From Rhinopomastus cyanomelas (Eukaryota > Chordata > Aves > Bucerotiformes > Rhinopomastidae): DNA of 64,000 nucleotides. The notes under the pieces are model-generated. The model saw only the letters and a program-made list of their open reading frames with translations, was not told where the DNA came from and ran no database searches. Positions 1 through 11,216 of the stretch are shown in pieces. The number at the start of each line of letters is the position of its first letter. Position 1 is the first letter of the stretch. Both the position numbers and the translations under genes were made by a program. Where the stretch lies: assembly GCA_013400115.1 (NCBI GenBank), contig VXBP01001113.1:558582-622581 (forward strand). Reading direction: 5' to 3'.

Positions 1-260
1 CTGTAGCGTGCACCGTGGGTGCAGTTTAGAGCGGCAACCACTCCACACGCTCGCTCGTTGGGTCCGAAGGTGACGGAGTGCAAGACAAACTGCCTTCTAA
101 TTCTTTTTTTTTTTTTAATGTTGTATCACAAAGGGCTATTAATCCTTTTTTAGCTTTATTTAGGACTTAACAGCAAGCCAAGTAGCCATAGGTAGGCGGC
201 AGGCTATGCTGTTTGCGTACGCATTCCAGACTTGTGAAGGGAGAGGTAATTATTTACTGG
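1..260. other. CpG-rich left edge, possibly the rim of a CpG island
   Basis: The first 80 bases contain about eight CpG dinucleotides, and four more lie between 193 and 225 (GGCGGC, GCGTACGC). Most of the window is CpG-poor, as expected for methylated vertebrate DNA. The segment is cut by the window boundary, so I cannot tell whether a promoter lies to the left. A T-rich run follows at about 104-117. No open frame of note begins here. Confidence 0.3.
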
Positions 261-3200
261 CTTGGGGAGGCAAGGACTGAGGTGGCAGCTCTGTGGTGGT
301 CAGCATGGAGGCGAGCAGGGGACCACCACAGGTGCAAAACAAATGACACCACATAACCCCCTGCCAGAAGTGGGAGCTCCTTTCCAGACTAGGGAGGAGG
401 AGGAGGAGGATGTGACTACCAATTCCTGGCTCCTGGTCAAATCCCTCCCGGCATAAATCACCCGATTAGATATCCTTACGATTTCAGAGCTGCCAATATT
501 CTGGGGCCATTTCAGCCTGAAAAATAAAAATGACACCAGGTGACAGCAGGGTAGCACATGGCTCGGATCCAATTCATTTTCCACTTTGCAGGCCCAGGGA
601 ATCGAAGTTGAAGGGAGGACTGAAGCTGAAGCAGGCTGGAAGGGCCAGGGGGAGCGTGGTGAAGAATGAAGCCATTGTGATCTCTTCTCCTCTTCTCCTG
701 GAGCTGCCACCCCCACGGCCCTACAGGGATCACTGCCCCTGCGGCACGGTCACTCTCACGCTGCCAACCCTGACTGGCAAATTAGCCACATGCTTGCAGC
801 GTTTGGCTAGCAGTGGTCTGGTCACTAATGGAGTCTCTTACTAAAGGGACATCAGAGGAGGAAGAACTCCTCCGTGGTAGGAACAGGTGAACGCGTGTTA
901 TTGCCACCGTTTGCTATTCGAAGTGCTCTACGGTGTCAGAAATACATTTCTCACCATTAAACAAACAATCTGCCAGACAGTTTCAGGCTCTGTCACTCCC
1001 TGTCAGTCCCCCCAGCAGCACTTTGGCAGGTTCTAGCACACTCCTTCTGCTTTGATCTTGCAAAAAGAAGCCTAGCACTGAAAGAGGGGAGGTGACAGAA
1101 CTTCCCTCACCAAGGACAATAGAAAACCAAAGGGATGTTCCAGAAAAGGAGACGAATGTGCTCTGTGCTGGGTACCCAGAGCAATCCCCAGCTCACGTCA
1201 GACAGCAGTAAGCCCAAAACTGGTGGCACATCAAGAGAAAAGGGCTGGCTACGGACGTGAAGTGGCCTTCCCCATGCCTCAGGGCTAATGACGCCACAGT
1301 GGTAGGAGCACAGGTCCCAGTCTCAGCTCTGGGCACTTCCTTAATACACGACCACACACTGCTGCCAATGTTTCCGTGCCCCTGGAGAGTCTGTGTAGAC
1401 TATCCAGGGCAAGTCTTGGTGCACACTTATGTTTGCCCAAGGCCTGGCATGGCAGAGCCCTGCTGCGTGCCCACAGCTCAGCTGAGGACAATGGCTCAGC
1501 AAGAGTGTCCACAGAGGCCACAGAGCCTACCTCTATGTGAGACCCACACCAAGAGCCAGGCAGGGCAGCAGAAAGGGTGACTGTCCTTTGAGGAGACACG
1601 GCATGACACATCCAGCAAGGCTTGTCCTCTGAAAAGGGATGGAGTAGTTTCTCTGCAAGGACACAGCAGCCTTTTAAAAGGTACCGAACACATTTTCCAA
1701 GTTACTCAGTTACACGTTCCAAACTCCCAAACTACACAAATCTCCTGAGAAAATGCAAGTCAGTCAGAGAGAAATCTTGGAGCCACTTCAAACGTTTTGC
1801 CAATAATTCATGCAATGAGATTAAAAAACCCATTTCTTCCTTTGCCAAGTACACAGAGACCAGAGTGTTCTCTATTGTGTAGGCACATCACAGCGTGTAG
1901 CACTTGACAAGGAAAGGTCACCGGGGAGGGGCCACAACCTCTGTTTTAAGAGGCTGCTACTGGTGTCCTTTGGAAAAACTGGTTTTGCTCTGTAGCAAAA
2001 GCCATAACTGAGTACCCAGCTAACTGGGATGAAGTACCTGCCTGTGGTTTCCTTTAAAGAGACCCTGTTGGAGGGTTCTCTGGTCTCTATCTGACCCAGC
2101 CCAAATCTTGTAGTGGTGTTAATCAGCAGATGACCACGGATTTATCCTGAGGACTTCAGAACTCTAACACCACATTGCAGCATGGGCAAGATACCAGGCA
2201 GCAGAAACGAGCTGAGAGCAGAGAGCCAGGTTCAAAGGACCCGCAGGCTCTTTCATTTCCATGGATTTCCAGGCATCATTTTCAAAGGAGTCAGACAAGG
2301 TGCTACAAGGAAAGACAGATGTTAGAAGTCACAAGCACATGACCATAACTCTAGTGATACTTGCCAAACCACTTCTTCACCCACACTGATGAGTGGATGA
2401 GGAATGAATTCCAGCCACCGTAGATCATCTCATATGTGTATCACTTCCCTCGTTCTCTAACACAATGGTCATGGCCCAACAAAAATAAAGCCATAGCAAA
2501 AGACACGACATGAAGAACTGGAACTCTGGAAACACAGGGAATTATCAGTTTGCTGAATCTAGCATCAGGTCCATGGGATGGGATAGGAGACTTCAAAACA
2601 CCATTGAAAATCTATGCCAAAACACCACTGTGGTGTAAGAACAGCTTCCGACATGCTAAAACAGAAACATGGATCCAAAACCCCTCTCATTTTCATAAAA
2701 ATGGAGCCATTTCATCATGACTGATTTCATTGTGTCATCATCAATTTATCCCATGAAAAGTGAGAGATGACCCTCAGCCCCCAGGGGATTTAGAAAATGC
2801 TAAGGGAGTGTGAGGCGCATATAGGGGAGGGGGGAGGCTCTCTGAAAATACCACTAGAAGCTGTCTGCAGAAATCCCATGACAATCTCAGACACAGACCC
2901 ATCCCAGCAGTAAGACACATCAGCAGGACAAAGCCAGGCAGCAGGGCTTTTAGAGGACCCCTGGAAGGTAAGAATGAGGAAATACTGGGCTGTCCAGTCA
3001 GTGGTCTTGTCTAAGCCCACAGCCTGTCACCTCCAACAGTGACTGTAATTCACAAAAATCCCCCAAACTCTGCAAGAGGTAATTATTTAACAAGGTAGAA
3101 ATAACAAGATTTTAATGCGGCTTCCTCCCAGTCGCCGGCAGTTTCCAGATGGCTCCTCCAGAGCAAATCCCATTGCAGACTTGACTGTACCTTTATCATC

Positions 3201-3743
3201 TGGGATTTCCTCACGATCGCTCTCAAACAGCCCATCTCTGTATCTTTCCAAGACCACGGCCTCAACCAATTGTTGTGCTTCAGGGTTTCATCGCCAGCAG
3301 TGCACTGGGCTTAAATGAGAAGCAAGAGGTTTTTTTCTATCAGTCGTGAGTTCCTGCTAATTTGGTTTCACTGGTTGCCAATCCCTGACTTCTAGAGAGG
3401 CCTATGAAAGGCCACTTGTTTCGTTACGGAGCAAGCAGAAGGCATTCTGGTAGTTGTTGAAGAGTTTCTTGGCAGTGCAGGAGAACTGAAAAGCCCTACA
3501 GCAATAGCAGGATGACTTCCACTAGTGTGTGTGTGCATGGAGGGAGAGTCTGACGACTCAGGTGACAGTATGGACCCCTCTCCTGGCATGTTTGCTCCAT
3601 AGCTGTGAGGACAATGTCTAGTAAACCTAATGCGCTGGGCTAATACGGGGATGCCAGAAAATCCAATCCATGCCTCTGGCAGTTCCAAGAGACACCTCTT
3701 CACCTGAATCAGCACAGGCTGTACCCTGTGCTGTTTGCACCGG
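261..3743. other. Unique non-coding DNA without a recognisable feature
   Basis: I see no repeat family, RNA gene or convincing exon in this stretch. The short frames overlap one another on both strands and show no domain or biased composition. A small purine run (GGAGGAGGAGGAGGA) lies near 391-409. Confidence 0.5.
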
Positions 3744-3802
3744 CATCATAGAATCATAGAAGCATTAGGGATTGGAAAGGACCTTGACATCCAAGAACCC
3801 TG
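3744..3802 (-). repeat. CR1 LINE, 3'-terminal fragment
   Basis: The sequence holds the reverse complement of a CR1 3' end: two CATAGAAT tail units, then ATTAGGGATTGGAAAGGACCTTG. Only about 60 bases remain, so this is an extreme 5' truncation or an eroded remnant. Sequence to the right (CATCCAAGAACCCTGCCCAC) still loosely follows the CR1 consensus and then fades. Confidence 0.8.
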
Positions 3803-6800
3803 CCCACTGTAGCTCACACCGATTCATCTTGGGAATTTATGAACATGCCCAATGGAAACACCCAGCATTATATTGTAGGGGGCAGCTGAGATTCCTGGGA
3901 GACAGAAAATAGACCCTCCATTAAAAATTAGTTTGTGAAGAACTTTCTTAGAGGCCTTGTGATGGAAGAAGATATCGAAGGACCATTCACGAAAACTGTA
4001 ACGTGATGTCCCCTTCATAAACATCACTGGTGACAAAGCCCACCACGAAACCAATGAAATTCGAATGCTTATGGCATTTACTTATCACTACTGGTCTGCA
4101 AATTCCGAAGACAAAACACACCAAGAGCCTCGTTTGACGGCAACACAAAAAACCCACCAACGGTAGCTTGTGGAACACTACAAAACGGCAGAGGGATCAG
4201 ACCAGGTTTGGAGATTCTGAAGCGGAGAGAAAATGAGGAAAGCCTGTGGAAATACCAGGAGTGTACCGCGGTTTTCATCTGTGGATAACAGCTCAGCGGC
4301 TCCAGCACGTTGTGAGACCCGCAGCAGACACAGGGAAGGACTTCCAGGGCTCTTGGAAGACACAATTTATTATTCAGGTGGAAACTGCTAACGCCAGTGG
4401 GATTTGATCTCCCTCATAAATGTGAACAATTTTTACTCAGAGCAGTCAAGTGACCACAAGGCCTCTGTAGCCTGCGGGACTATGGAGTACAGTTTTAAGC
4501 AGTTTTATTAACTTTAGTTTAAATCACTTCCAGTACTGATCCCCCTAAAGATCAGAGTTGTTCCATCACTCATACCCGGCGGGCAGTAAAATCCTTACGT
4601 AAATCTGTAAGTCCCCCTGTTAAATTTAACATTCATCACTTAACACCACTTAGCAGGCAGCCGGGCAAGTGTGTGGCTGCCAGGCCCAGATGGTCCCATC
4701 TGTATCTTCGTAGCAAAGATCCAAGGCTACGTACAAGGAGTCAAAGGCTTTGGCCGCTGTCTGTTCCTCCAAAAGACACAGATGGGAGATGGCCCTTGGG
4801 GAGCACATCTCTGCTCCCCATTTCCTCTGTGCCCCCACAATAACTACGTCTGAATTCCTTAAGTTACTAGGAAATCTCAGAGAGCTGCAGAAAACATTTT
4901 GTGCCTAATGAGGCCTTCTTGGACCACAGTGTCATCAGACACCACCACGTCCTGCTAATGAGCTTCTCTCTGTGCAGCGCGGAGCTGCACTGAACGGAAC
5001 CCTCCCCATAGGATGACATGCCATGAACTGGCAGATTAAACTTTCCACTGGACCAGGGACAGTTGCAAGGCACTGGGATGGGATCCAACTTCAGCTAAGC
5101 AGAGTAGGGACTGAAAACACGAATTTATAACCAGCGGCCATCAATGAGCCGTAAGGAGCCATGTGTACAGCGTACACTTGGGGAAGAGGATTGGGGGCTA
5201 CAGAAGAGTTGATTCTGCCTAATGTAGGGCACGCAGGACAATGAAAAGGCCACATCCATCCACTAGAAAACAATATAGGAAAACAGAGATTGAAAAACCC
5301 ACAAGCAAAACAAAAATGGAAGAAAGTAGATACACCCAGCCAATATTTGAAAGCAAAGCTTTCCCTTTTTGGGTTTAGAAAACACGTCCTGTACAGCCAA
5401 GGATGTGCTGAAGGAGATCCAGCACCCCTAGACAGGGGCCATAGTAGAAAGAGGGCAAATGGGCCACCAAAGGATTGACAAGCCTGGAATGCAAATCATG
5501 GTAGAGGGAGCAATGAAAGATGAGGGTGTCTAGATAATGCAGCAGCAGGAACTACACAAGTTAACAAGAGAAGCACTAGAGGATGGGGAGATGGACACCA
5601 TCCAGCAGAAAACTTCAGCTACCCAGGACAGGAGTTTCCACTCCCCTTTGACCGGTGCAAATGCACAGTCCCCGCCGTTGCGATGCGACAAAGCGGTTCT
5701 CTAGAAAATACTTTTTTCCTGAAGTTTTCTCCTCTTTTCATTTCTCCCTTCCCCCCTCCTTCCTCTCTCCTGCTCCCCCTCCCTCCAGGCAGAGATATGT
5801 TTCTCTCAGCTGCTTCTCTGTCTGTGACTTTACTGCATGGGGGAAGTCAGTCCGGAAGGTCACCTCTTTCATCAAGTATTCTATTTGCATCCAAAATTGT
5901 ATGTACATGAAAAATGTGGTCGTGTGTTGCACCTAGCTGCAGACGCAGATGAAATTCTGTGGAAAGCCTGATGCACACTAACCTTTGCAGATGGTGCAGC
6001 TATTGCTGAAAAATGGATTGCTTAATAAAGCATATCATCCGACATATTTGCTGCTTGGCTAGCCAAATAGAAGTTGTTTTTTGCACAAATTTCCTTGTCA
6101 AATTTGTCAATGTTCATGTCATTTTTGCTTTAGGTCACAGAGCAAGGTGCAAATTCTTGGCATCTTTACTAGTTGCAAGCCAATTTTGGCTATTTCTAAC
6201 AATGAAGTGAATTTCTCTGAGGATAAGACACTCACTTTAAGGGGAGGAAAGGAAAACAGCAGGAAGTGGATTTTTTTCTTCCTGGAATTTTTTTTTTTGT
6301 CGCTTTCTCTTTTTTCTTTTTCCTCTTTCTGAGGGATAAGATTTGCATTTATTTACAGACCTTGTTAATTCATAGCAGAGAGGAAGAGGCCCTTTAGCCT
6401 GCTAAATCACTTATTTTGTTTGACTGTTTGGTGCAAGACACACGCTGATGTTTTTCTTATTTCCATTGGCACACAGAAAATTTATCCCTCTGTGAAGGAA
6501 AACTTGCAGATGAAAAAAAGATGCATTCCTTTGGCGTTCCCAGATGTGTAAAGCAGGGGATTCTCCCTTCCCAACTGTCTGCTCTAAGAGCCATTTCTTT
6601 TAAGCCTCACAACCTCTTAGACTAAAAGCAACACAACGTCCATGGTTGGTCTCTTCTCCTTGCTCCATATTCTTTGGCTCTGCCTACACACACACTGTGC
6701 TCCCTGCTCAGAAGCACTGTTTCCAAGCCTATTTCTTTCTTCCTGGATTTCAGACCTTTTGGCTACATGGTCTCTTCCCAGACACCATCATGGCAAGCAG

Positions 6801-7650
6801 CTCTACTGAGAAGCAAGAATGAAAAGTGCCATTACCATTTCCCACCACAACAATCTCAGCTGCGGCGCGGTGGAGGGGGTCTTTGCTGCTCCTAGAGCGC
6901 TGTCGTCAGGAAACAGTACCAATCCCAGGCACTGAGTCCAGCCCATCAAGAGGGCCACTGGACAGACAAGCAGCTCATGTCAACATGACGCACGTGTGAA
7001 AGGGCTGGAGACCCATTCAAGGCCTTCTTCCACTTTTGGCATGGCCAAGTCAGGTTATAGGAAAGAGGGTACTTTTGTGCCAACATGGCCCCCCTCAGAA
7101 GACCAGACTCTATTCCTTCAGCAGTCCTGTGGTCATGGTTGGCAATGTACCCTTTGGGGTTAAGGGCTCCACACCCAGCCATCCACCCAACACACCACAG
7201 TCTATCAAGCCCTCTATGCAGATGTCTATAGTTCAGGCCTCTAGCGTGGCATTTATTTTGCCTTCCCATTTTCCTTCAGTGCCTCAGTGGATGCAGTGTT
7301 TTCCGTTTGCTAGCCCGGGCTGCGCTGCAGTCCTGCAGCAATTACCTTTCTCTTTGGAAGATTCATTTCTCCCTAAATTCCCACTCCATACAAAGCACTT
7401 TGTCAGGTATAACCTTTTCCAAAGATGCACCATTTGCCAAGTGCATCCTTCAGTGATCTGTTCCTATAAATGAAGGCTTTGCTGCAGGACACAGGAGTTT
7501 AAGATAACCACATATGCCTCTCAGATAGGCTGCCCCTCGGAAAGTACATTCTCCTGCAAGGAACACTGTCTACAAGGTTTATTTTGTTAGCAGGTTTATT
7601 CCCACTACTGAGTTTCCTACTGCACCATTTTTTTTAAAGGTCTTGTTTGG
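3803..7650. other. Unique non-coding DNA with two pyrimidine-rich tracts
   Basis: No gene or known repeat is visible. Pyrimidine-rich low-complexity DNA occurs at about 5725-5790 and 6268-6331. A CpG-containing GGTGGAGGGGG patch lies near 6865. Frames of up to 145 codons (7036-7473) have no recognisable domain and look like chance. Confidence 0.5.
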
Positions 7651-7765
7651 TAGCCAGATAGCCGAGACTGTCTGTGATAAAGCCAGCAGAAGTGATTAAT
7701 AGCAAAGTCTCTGCCATTTTATTATTAATAGCAGTGTGTTGACTCAATTAAATCCAGGCTGCTTT
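7651..7765. promoter_or_regulatory. Candidate conserved non-coding element
   Basis: A CpG-free, repeat-free block carries several homeodomain-like cores (GATTAATAGC, TTATTATTAATAGC, CAATTAAAT) and two copies of ATTAATAGCA-like sequence about 35 bases apart. The type of call rests on composition only. Cross-species alignment would decide it. Confidence 0.25.
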
Positions 7766-7923
7766 TTTTGGCAGGCCTTCGCAATTATACATATCATTAT
7801 GGGCTGCAGCCCAAATGCATCCTGGGAGTGGACCAGAACTCCACATTAACTTTTCCTGGCTCTCTCCATGCAGGTTGGCCACCGTCAGACGTGGGATATA
7901 ACCAATCCAGGCTGCTTTGGCAG
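7751..7923. repeat. Pair of short direct repeats about 150 bases apart
   Basis: AATCCAGGCTGCTTT occurs at 7751-7765 and again at 7904-7918. Both copies are followed by GGCAG, with four extra T in the first. The 15-base identity is longer than expected for two nearby sites by chance. It could be a target-site duplication around a roughly 140-bp insert or a local duplication. The enclosed sequence has no poly(A) tail that I can recognise. Confidence 0.4.
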
Positions 7924-10373
7924 TGGCAGAATAAAGAAAGAAGGACAAATGGCAGAGGTGAGGATCACACCTAGGAAGGGCACGCTCCCCCACGGCCGTA
8001 AACAGCCTGGCAAGCCCATCCTAGTCCCACTCCTCCACACTGAACCCCATAAACACAGTGTAATGTGTCTGAATAGTACCTGTCACCGGCAGGGATGGTT
8101 TTCCAGCACACTGAGGGGAGTGTTCGGTAGTCCCTTCCAAGACAGACTTGCAAGCAGCTTGGCCTGGCTTGAAGAGGCATTTCAAGCCTTTATTTTGAGA
8201 CAGGTTCCAGGAACCTGTGTTCTGTGGTGGTGAGAGTCTCATTTCCTAGTAAAGCTAGACTACCCCAAATCAAAGTACCCCGAAGCTTGCTGTAGGCATA
8301 CTACACTGCTGGACACACTGTCCCTACGCTTTGAAACATCCCTATTCCTGTTGGAAGGAAAGCCAGTCATGGGGCTACAGCTAAGACGGAGCCAAGTTAT
8401 ATCCTCAGCACTGACATGGACTCCAAGTGTCACTGCAGGTGAGTCTTCTATTCATACATAGTCCAGGAGCATTTTCTGTAGCCTCCAAATTCAAGAGCTC
8501 CATGAGTCATTTTAGATAACTTGCCATTTGTCAGCACAAAGCTTGGATGCCTAAATAGTCAGTGAGGAGATGCAGAGACAAGGACAGGTTGCCTTACCTC
8601 CAGTTTTGAAGAAGCCAGAATCTGAGGACCCTGGACAGCTGGTGAATTGAAGCACTTGTGGTTTTCTCACAGCCTTTTGTGACAGCCCATCCATAAAATA
8701 ATGTCCTGTTAATCATGGGAGAAAGCTCTTTCTGGACATGACTCTTGTTAGATTTGCATATACAACACCCAGCACGGCAAAAGTGCGATCTGAGTTTTAG
8801 GCGCTGCTACCACACAAGTAACATCATAATCATCAAGTGCTGAAGGAACAACCAGGTCTGACCCCTTGAAAAAGCAGCATATGTTGCTCAGCAGCACTGC
8901 TCCATCATTGTCCTTTGTAGACTGGGTGGGCCTCATCTCCGTGCAACCTGCTACCCAGAATTGGCAACTGCTGTTAGATCTTGCAGCTTGTGTATGACCT
9001 GCAGTACCTCTCATTATTACTTCTGTGGTTTTAACTTCTAAGTCCACAGCTCTACAGCTGCAGCTCTGGATTCTTCTTTCCAGTGGAGCCTGAAAATATC
9101 CTGCATTCCTGTAGGGACCAAGGTACCACCCCTCTTCCCGCAGCATTAGAGGATATCCCACCAGCCACAGCTGATGCCCTGCAAAAAGCCAGTCCCCTTC
9201 CTTTCATCTTACCTCAGTAAAGGGAGTTTTGCAGGCTCTTTCCAGCTTGAGCTACTTTGTCTTCCAGAAGCCCATTAAGACAGTAACATACACTGTGCTT
9301 TCCACCTCAGCTTGGCCTGTCTCCATCTGTGTTGTCCATCTGGTTTATCTGCTGGCATCAGACAAGTTACAACTGTGGGGCTCTTGCTAAACCAGGGTGG
9401 AAGAGTTTAAGTGTTTGGCCTATAATCTCCTCCCAGTGCCTGCAATGCCCTTGTGAAAATAATTCTTCTGGTGGACAAAGGAGTGCACAGGAGCTCTGCT
9501 GTCTCTATCCCCATGTTCAACTCTCAGCAGCTGCAGAGAAGACTTTGTACCCAGCTCCAGCTATTAACAAAGCTGATAGCTGCAGAGTGGGACTGCAGTA
9601 TTGATTATGGGTGACAGACCCTGTGTGTCCCACTGATCTAACAGATACGTGGAGGTCCTCAAGGAAAGTTTCATCAGTCTGCACAGACACTTAACTTCAT
9701 AAACTCCTCTTGGCTGTCCCAGACAAGGAACGGTCTAACTGGTACCCAGAACTGAGCTTTCCCTTGTGAAGGACTTAATGTATAGCTATTTCTACAGACC
9801 TTGATGGTGGGTGTCTTCTCAGCATAAGGTCCCTTGTTTCTTCCATTCTGAAGTGTAGATTTCCAAATCAAACGCCAAGCTTGGCAGCAGAAGTGTCCAA
9901 ACTCCTGCCTCCCTTTCTGAGGACCAGAGCAGAGCTTCTGAAGAGTGGATGCCTCTCTGAGAATCCTCGCCAACATGAGGGAACTCGACCTGTGAAAACA
10001 TGGGGCTCAAGTACCTTCAATGTGCCTGGGAAGGAGAGTTCTGGCAGATGAGACGGGGTTGGAAAAGGGACCAGGAGGACTGGTGGAGATATTTGAAGGT
10101 TTTGTACAACCTGTTTCTTCCCAGACAAAGGAGGGTGCAGCTTCGTATCTGTGGCTTGCAGGAGTACCTCTGCTAACAGTATGCCTGCTTTGCCCATGCC
10201 TAGAGCTGTAAGAAAGACAAACACAAACCTGGTTAATGGTCTTCAGAAATCTGCTTAGAGATGTATCCCTCATGGACCAGGTGAACACAACAGCCGCATC
10301 CACACAATGACTGGACAATGCCACTAAATTTATAAAGTATGTTAAGAACCTAAGACATTTGTTCTGTTCTCGT
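7924..10373. other. Unique non-coding DNA without a recognisable feature
   Basis: The stretch has ordinary base composition and short overlapping frames on both strands. I see no CR1, SINE or LTR signature and no RNA gene. Confidence 0.45.
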
Positions 10374-11216
10374 TAAGTTTGCAGATAATGCCAAGCTGGG
10401 CAGGTGTGTTGATCTGGTTGAGGATAAACAGGCCCTTGAGAGAGATCTAGACAGGCTGGATTGATGGGTCAAGGATGATTGTATAAGCTCCAACAAGGCC
10501 AAATGCTGGGTCCTGCACTTGGGTCACAACAACCTCATGTTACGTTACAGGTTTGGTAGAGAGTGGCTGGAAAGACGGTGACAGAAAGAGACCTGGAGGT
10601 ACTGATTGATCATCGGCTAAATATGAGCCAGCAGTCTGGCATCCTGGCTTGTATCAGATACAGTGTGGCCAGCAGGAATAGGGCAGTCATCATACCCCTG
10701 TTCACCTTGAACACTATCTTCAGTTTTGGCCAAATCAATACAAGACAGACACCGAAGTACTGGAGCAGGTCCAAGGAAGGGCAACAAGGTTGTTGAAGAG
10801 ACTGGAGAACAAGCGTTATGAAAAGTGGATGAGGGAGCTGGGGCTGTTTCAGTCTGAAGAAAAGTAGTCTCAGGGGAGACCTTATTGCTGTCTACAACTA
10901 CTTGAAAAGGAGGTTGTAGCAAGCAGGGTGTTGGTCTGTTCTCCCAAGTAACAAGCAATAGGACAAGACGAAATGGCCTCAAGCTGTACCAGGGGAAGTT
11001 TAGGTTAAATATGAGGAAAAACTTCTTAATTTAAAGGGTCATCAGACCTCGGAACAGGCTGCCCAGGTAGGTGGTTAAATTACCATACCTGGATGCACTT
11101 AAGAATCGTGTAGATAGAGAGCTTAGGGACATGGTTTAGTGGTGGGCTGTGTACAGTTAGGTTAATGGTTGGACTCAAAGGTATTTTCCAATATTTAAAC
11201 AATTCCATGATTCTGT
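10374..11216 (+). repeat. CR1 LINE, 5'-truncated copy (older subfamily)
   Basis: The copy starts inside the reverse transcriptase. AAGTTTGCAGATAATGCCAAG encodes a relic of the catalytic FADDTK box, here read as F-A-D-N-A-K because the second Asp codon is AAT. It then follows the CR1 ORF2 C-terminus (GACCTGGAGGT, ATGAGCCAGCAG) and the 3' untranslated region (GGGACATGGTTTAGTGG, GTTAATGGTTGGACTC), ending in a degraded tail, CCATGATTCTGTT. Many stops and small indels break the frame, and no piece longer than about 77 codons survives. The GGGACATGGTTTAG 3' end separates it from the copies at 20.7, 24 and 54 kb and matches the one at 30.9-32.1 kb. Confidence 0.9.

Noticed and set aside
5280..5650. 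Possible endogenous retrovirus or LTR remnant in A-rich DNA
   Set aside because: I see no TG...CA ends, polyadenylation signal arrangement, primer-binding site or recognisable gag/pol words.
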